DNA from: Nitriliruptoraceae bacterium
GTDB lineage: Bacteria > Actinomycetota > Nitriliruptoria > Nitriliruptorales > Nitriliruptoraceae
Direction: 5' to 3'
Length of the DNA: 9,271 bases
Assembly: GCA_007116505.1 (NCBI GenBank)
Contig: SKII01000034.1
Location: forward strand, 1-9,271
The notes beneath the pieces are model-generated. The model did not search any database and was not told the DNA's origin. It worked only from the letters and a program-made list of their open reading frames with translations. Below, piece after piece: positions 5,972 through 9,271 of this stretch. A program made the position numbers and the translations under genes. Numbering within the stretch: the stretch's first letter is position 1; the number at the start of each line of letters is the position of its first letter.

Positions 5972-6892
5972 ATGCGGCTCGCGCTCGTCCACGGAACCGA
6001 TCCCGGCTCGGCCGCGCTCGTCCCCGGGGAGGACCCGGAGGGAGCGATCGACGTGGCGCTGCACGAGGCGCTCACGGCCCGAGACATCCCCTTCGAGCGC
6101 CCCCACTGGGACGACCCGGACGTCGACTGGGCCGCCTACGACCTCGCCGTCGTCCGGACGGTCTGGGACTACACGCTCGCCCGGGACGCGTTCGTCGACT
6201 GGGCCGCACGGGCCGGCGGGCTCACCCACGTGGAGAACCCGCCCGACGTGCTGCGTTGGAACACGCACAAGGGCTACCTGATGGAGCTCGAGGAGCGGGG
6301 CGTGCCCGTCGTGCCGACCGCGTGGCTCGGCCGCGGAGACCGGGTCGACCTCGCTGCGCTGTGCGCGTCGCGCGGCTGGGACGAGGTCGTCATCAAGCCT
6401 GCGGTCGCCGCCGGCTCCGAGGGGCTCGTGCGTGCCGGCGGTGGTCCTGCCGCGATCGCGCGCACCCAGGACGACTTGGACGCGCTGCTCGCCGTCGACG
6501 ACGTGCTCGTCCAGCCGTTCCGCCGGCGCATCGCCGAGGGGGAGCTGTCGCTCGTCGCGGTCGACGGCCGCGTCACTCACGCGGTGCGCAAGGTGCCTGC
6601 CGAGGGCGAGTTCCGGGTCCAGGGCCGCTTCGGTGGCCGCTACGTCGCGGAGGTACCCTCGGCTGACGCGGTTCGGCTCGCGGAGTGGATCCTCACGACG
6701 CTCGGCTCGCCGCTGCTGTTCGCCCGCATCGACCTCGTCGCAGCGGACGACGGCACGCTCGAGCTCGGTGAGCCCGAGGCGACCGAGCCCGACCTCTACC
6801 TCGAGCAGTCCGAGGAGGGCACGGCAGCACTGGTCGACGCCATCGTGGCGCGCCACCGTCGACCGCAGGCCGGTCGGAAGGACCTCGCATGA
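5972..6892 (+). CDS. ATP-grasp ligase, DcsG/RimK-like
   Basis: This is a 306-residue protein of the ATP-grasp superfamily, which joins a carboxylate (through acyl-phosphate) to an amine, thiol or similar. After an N-terminal domain with DLAVVRTVWDYTLARDAFVDW (57-77), the ATP-grasp fold follows: NTHKGYLMELEERGVPVVPT (97-116), VVIKPAVAAGSEG (139-151) with ATP-binding K142, VLVQPFRRRIAEGELSLVAVDG (178-199), KVPAEGEFRVQGRFGG (207-222), and ARIDLV (251-256) with D254, leading to LELGEPEATEPDLYL for Mg2+ ligands. This layout resembles DcsG, the D-cycloserine cyclo-ligase, and many uncharacterised relatives of about 300 residues. No other cycloserine gene is nearby, so that product is not implied. 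ATG 5972 has GGAGG 4 nt upstream. The stop overlaps the next start as ATGA. Fold sure, substrate unknown. Confidence 0.85.
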   Translation: MRLALVHGTDPGSAALVPGEDPEGAIDVALHEALTARDIPFERPHWDDPDVDWAAYDLAVVRTVWDYTLARDAFVDWAARAGGLTHVENPPDVLRWNTHKGYLMELEERGVPVVPTAWLGRGDRVDLAALCASRGWDEVVIKPAVAAGSEGLVRAGGGPAAIARTQDDLDALLAVDDVLVQPFRRRIAEGELSLVAVDGRVTHAVRKVPAEGEFRVQGRFGGRYVAEVPSADAVRLAEWILTTLGSPLLFARIDLVAADDGTLELGEPEATEPDLYLEQSEEGTAALVDAIVARHRRPQAGRKDLA

Positions 6893-7797
6893 GCCGCATC
6901 GCCGTGACCGGCGCGACCGGACTGATCGGCCGTGCTCTCGTGACCTCGCTGTCCGGCGACGGGCACCGCGTCGTGCGCGTCGTGCGTGATCCGCGCGCCG
7001 CAGGCCCTGAGGACGTCGTGTGGGACCCGGAGGCCGGGACGATCGACGCGGCCGGGCTCGAGGGGGTCGACGCGGTCGTGCACCTCGCCGGCGAGCCCAT
7101 CGGAGCGTCCCGCTGGACCGACGAGCAGCGCCACCGCATCCGCGACTCGCGCGTCCGGGGGACGGACCTGCTCGCCCGCACGCTCGCCGGCCTCGAGCGC
7201 CGGCCGGAGGTGCTCGTCTCCTCGTCCGCCGTCGGGGTCTACGGGGACCGCGGCGACGAGGAGCCCACCGAGGACTCGACACCCGGCGACGACTTCCTCG
7301 CCGAGGTGTGCCTCGCGTGGGAGGCGGCGGCGGACCCGGCCCGCGAGGCCGGGATCCGCGTCGTCCTGCCCCGCACGGGCGTCGTCATCGCGAAGGACGG
7401 GCCGCTCATCGACAAGGTCGAGCTGCCGTTCCGCATGGGCGTCGGCGGCCGCGTCGGGTCCGGACACCAGTACGTGCCGTGGATCTCGCTGATCGACGAG
7501 GTCGCCGCGCTGCGCTTCCTCATCGACCGGCCGCTCGAGGGGCCCGTCAACCTGACCGGCCCGAACCCGGCGACGAACCGTGAGATGACCTCGGCGCTCG
7601 GCACGGTGCTGCGCCGTCCGACGCTGCTGCCGATCCCGACGCTCGCGATCCGCCTGCTCTACGGCGAGATGGGCGAGACGCTCGCGACGGTCAGCCAGCG
7701 CGTGCTCCCGCGGCGCCTGCTCGAGGCCGGCTTCGTGTTCCGGAACACCACGATCCTCGCGGCGCTGCGCACGGCCTTCGACCGCACCGCCGCCTGA
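6889..7797 (+). CDS. TIGR01777-family SDR epimerase/oxidoreductase (YfcH/SDR39U1-like)
   Basis: This 302-residue extended SDR starts with the NAD(P) motif TGATGLIGRALV (7-18). It continues with VVHLAGEPIGASRWTDEQRHRIRDSRVRGTDLL (63-95), a signature of TIGR01777 proteins. SSSAVGVYGD (111-120) supplies the Ser/Tyr catalytic strand and WEAAADPAREAGIRVVLPRTGVV (144-166) follows. The Lys of the usual Y-x-x-x-K is not evident, as is common in this family. The C-terminus TVSQRVLPRRLLEAGFVFRN (267-286) is the DUF1731-type tail. Length is normal. The family has no settled reaction; relatives have been linked to division inhibition and to plastid or mitochondrial proteins without firm biochemistry. ATG 6889 overlaps the ligase stop as ATGA, with GGAAGGA 6 nt ahead, so the two are coupled; the flavoprotein gene begins 2 nt after its stop. 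Confidence 0.87.
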   Translation: MSRIAVTGATGLIGRALVTSLSGDGHRVVRVVRDPRAAGPEDVVWDPEAGTIDAAGLEGVDAVVHLAGEPIGASRWTDEQRHRIRDSRVRGTDLLARTLAGLERRPEVLVSSSAVGVYGDRGDEEPTEDSTPGDDFLAEVCLAWEAAADPAREAGIRVVLPRTGVVIAKDGPLIDKVELPFRMGVGGRVGSGHQYVPWISLIDEVAALRFLIDRPLEGPVNLTGPNPATNREMTSALGTVLRRPTLLPIPTLAIRLLYGEMGETLATVSQRVLPRRLLEAGFVFRNTTILAALRTAFDRTAA

Positions 7798-7799
7798 GC

Positions 7800-9086
7800 A
7801 TGCGCGACACCGCGGACGTCGTCGTCGTCGGCGCCGGACTCGCCGGCCTCGTCGCGGCCCTCCGCCTCACCGAGGCGGGACGCGACGTCCTCGTCGTCGA
7901 GGCGTCCGACGGGGTCGGTGGCCGCGTGCGCACCGACACGGCCGGCGGCTTCCTGCTCGACCGCGGGTTCCAGGTCCTGCTCACCGCCTACCCGGCCGTG
8001 CGCCGCTGGCTCGACGCGGATGCGCTCGACCTGCGCCCGTTCGCGCCCGGCGTCGTCGTCCACCGTGAGGGGCGGACCGTGCGGCTCGCCGATCCGTTCC
8101 GCGCACCGCTCGCCGCGGCACGCTCGCTCCTCGGACCGACCGTGACGCCCCTCGACGCGCTGCGGCTCCTCGTCTGGCGGCGCGCCATCCTCGCGCGTGA
8201 TGGCCGGCGGGTCGCGGCGCGCCCGCAGGTCACCACTGCGGAGCGGCTCGCGGACGTCGGCTTCTCCGACGGGATCGTCGACGGATTCTTCCCGCCGTTC
8301 CTCGCCGGCACGTTCTTCGACGCGGACCTCACGACGTCCTCGCGCGTGACCGAGCTGGTCTTCCGCTGCTTCTTCCGCGGTGACGTCGCGGTACCCGCGC
8401 GCGGGATGGGGGAGCTCGGCCTGCAGCTCGCCGGCCGGCTCCCGCAGGGTGCGCTGCACCTCGAGCGTCCCGTCCGTGCGCTCGCGACACGTGCGAGCGG
8501 CGAGGTCGACGTCGAGCTCGACGCGGGGACCGTCCGGGCCGGCGCGGTCGTCGTCGCCGTCGACGCGCCCGCGCTCGACCGTCTCACCCTCGACGGCGCC
8601 GCGCTCACCGTGACGGGGGACGGTGGGGTCCCGGCACCGGGGCGGGGCACGGCCGCCGTCCACCTCGACGCGCCACGCTCACCGACGCGCGGGCGACGCG
8701 ACCTCCACCTCGGAGCACCGGGGGAGGGACCGATCGCGACGCTCGCGACGATGTCCGACGTCGCCCCGTCCTACGCGCCACCCGGCAGGAGCCTCGTGAC
8801 CGTGTCGACGGTCGGCGTGCCGGACGAGGACGACGGCGCGCTCGTCGCGGCCGTGCGCGAGCAGGCGCGCGCCTGGTTCGGCGACGAGGTCGACGCGTGG
8901 CAGCCGCTCGCCGTGCAGCGCATCCCCTACGCGCAGCCGCGTCAGGACCCTGGCGACCTGCCCGAGCTCGCCCGGCCCGTCGCGCGCGCACCGGGGGTGT
9001 GGGTGTGCGGCGACCATCGCGACACCGGCTCCATCCAGGGGGCGATGGTCAGCGGTCGTCGGACCGCGGAGGCCGTGCTCAGCTGA
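7800..9086 (+). CDS. FAD-dependent oxidoreductase, amine oxidase/phytoene-desaturase type
   Basis: This 428-residue flavoprotein has DVVVVGAGLAGLVAALRL (6-23) with G11, G13 and G16, ribose-binding E34, and GVGGRVRTD (38-46) for FAD. The FLLDRGFQVLLTAYPAVRRWL segment (51-71) is typical of an uncharacterised branch near phytoene desaturases and protoporphyrinogen oxidases. The C-terminus closes the FAD site with VWVCGDHRDTGSIQGAMVSGRRTAEAVL (400-427). FFPPFLAGTFFD (163-174) lies in the substrate domain. No transmembrane segment or signal peptide is visible. The length is somewhat short for a carotenoid desaturase (about 490-510), and no carotenoid gene is nearby, so that pathway is not claimed. 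Start ATG 7800 is 2 nt after the SDR stop and lacks a ribosome site, implying re-initiation. Its stop overlaps that of the convergent gene. Confidence 0.85.
   Translation: MRDTADVVVVGAGLAGLVAALRLTEAGRDVLVVEASDGVGGRVRTDTAGGFLLDRGFQVLLTAYPAVRRWLDADALDLRPFAPGVVVHREGRTVRLADPFRAPLAAARSLLGPTVTPLDALRLLVWRRAILARDGRRVAARPQVTTAERLADVGFSDGIVDGFFPPFLAGTFFDADLTTSSRVTELVFRCFFRGDVAVPARGMGELGLQLAGRLPQGALHLERPVRALATRASGEVDVELDAGTVRAGAVVVAVDAPALDRLTLDGAALTVTGDGGVPAPGRGTAAVHLDAPRSPTRGRRDLHLGAPGEGPIATLATMSDVAPSYAPPGRSLVTVSTVGVPDEDDGALVAAVREQARAWFGDEVDAWQPLAVQRIPYAQPRQDPGDLPELARPVARAPGVWVCGDHRDTGSIQGAMVSGRRTAEAVLS
9079..9086. other. Overlapping convergent stop codons in a palindrome
   Basis: TCAGCTGA is a perfect 8-bp palindrome. 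Its right TGA (9084-9086) ends the plus-strand flavoprotein and its left TCA (9079-9081) is the TGA of the minus-strand gene. The two coding regions therefore overlap tail to tail by 8 bp, leaving no room for a separate terminator. Confidence 0.65.
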
Positions 9087-9271
9087 CGCTCCCGCCGCTC
9101 GCCTCGGCCGCACGGCGCAGCCGGTCCATCACGGCCCTGCCGACCCCCTCCTCCGCGACGCGCTCGACGACCAGCGCGTCGAGCCCGTCCGCCTCCGCCT
9201 CGCGGAGCAGCGCGAACAGCCGTGCGGCGAGCCGCTCGGCGTCCGGCTCCACGACGACCCGGACGCGCCCC
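9079..9271 (-). CDS. C-terminal end of a Sua5/YwlC-like threonylcarbamoyl-AMP synthase (partial)
   Basis: Only the last 63 complete codons are in the window; the start lies beyond the right edge. The frame is open to the edge and reads RVRVVVEPDAERLAARLFALL, then REAEADGLDALVVERVAEEG, then VGRAVMDRLRRAAEASG before the stop. The pattern of an R/Y-L-F/Y-x-x-L-R helix, a D/G-x-D-x-L/I-x-V-E strand and a G-x-G-x-A-x-x-D/N-R-L-R-x-A-A helix is that of the end of Sua5/YwlC-type L-threonylcarbamoyladenylate synthases. Those enzymes make the t6A precursor for ANN-decoding tRNAs. The stretch is too short for certainty, and the catalytic YrdC fold is not visible here. It converges on the flavoprotein gene. 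Confidence 0.5.
   Translation of the reverse strand, partial: GRVRVVVEPDAERLAARLFALLREAEADGLDALVVERVAEEGVGRAVMDRLRRAAEASGGSVS

Noticed and set aside
4318..6666. A 782-codon plus-strand open frame.
   Set aside because: It is antisense to the hydrolase and then out of frame within the ligase gene. Its product is Arg/Ala/Gly-rich without domains, and it would cross a divergent promoter region.
5972..6892. A D-cycloserine biosynthesis cluster, suggested by the DcsG-like ligase.
   Set aside because: No other cycloserine biosynthesis gene is recognisable in the window, and many DcsG-like ATP-grasp proteins have no link to cycloserine.
5873..7282. A 469-codon minus-strand open frame opposite the ligase and SDR genes.
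   Set aside because: It is a mirror of two well-supported genes in high-GC DNA; no motif and no ribosome site was found.
7800..9086. A carotenoid biosynthesis locus, suggested by phytoene-desaturase resemblance.
   Set aside because: The protein is short for CrtI and no phytoene synthase, cyclase or prenyltransferase gene is nearby.

Overview
The window comes from a very GC-rich bacterial chromosome (above 70% GC by eye). Codons end almost always in G or C, GTG and TTG serve as start codons, genes are tightly packed, and TANNNT -10-like hexamers sit in the few gaps. The protein families fit Actinomycetota; the order cannot be fixed from this sequence. I see no mobile element, tRNA, rRNA or CRISPR array, and base composition looks uniform.

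Layout, left to right. (1) Minus strand, 1-1477: a UPF0316/DUF5698-type membrane protein followed by the N-terminal two thirds of a renalase-like FAD oxidoreductase that runs off the left edge. (2) Plus strand, 1598-2677, divergent from it: a bacterial homologue of archaeo-eukaryotic release factors (baeRF family 3 type). (3) A 186-bp gap with a hairpin, an operator-like palindrome, a -10-like hexamer and a possible 14-codon leader ORF. (4) 2864-3469: a TetR-type regulator. (5) A convergent gap with a strong hairpin. (6) Minus strand, 3491-5841: a membrane-anchored alpha/beta hydrolase of the PAF-acetylhydrolase type, overlapping by 4 bp an inositol-monophosphatase-family enzyme. (7) A 130-bp divergent gap with a symmetric -10-like heptamer and a perfect triple 13-bp repeat. 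(8) Plus strand, 5972-9086: a tight operon of a DcsG-like ATP-grasp ligase, a TIGR01777-type SDR and a phytoene-desaturase/amine-oxidase-type flavoprotein. (9) The last 190 bp hold the 3' end of a convergent minus-strand gene that resembles a Sua5/YwlC C-terminus.

The gene pairs are translationally coupled (GTGA, ATGA and 2-nt junctions). The likely functional units are therefore membrane protein plus flavoprotein, hydrolase plus phosphatase, and ligase plus SDR plus flavoprotein. The last unit looks like a small-molecule tailoring cassette, but its substrate cannot be read from sequence. I do not see a clear-cut novel defence or mobile system. The points most worth following up are the ligase-SDR-flavoprotein operon with its repeat-containing leader, the baeRF homologue, and the palindrome next to the TetR gene.
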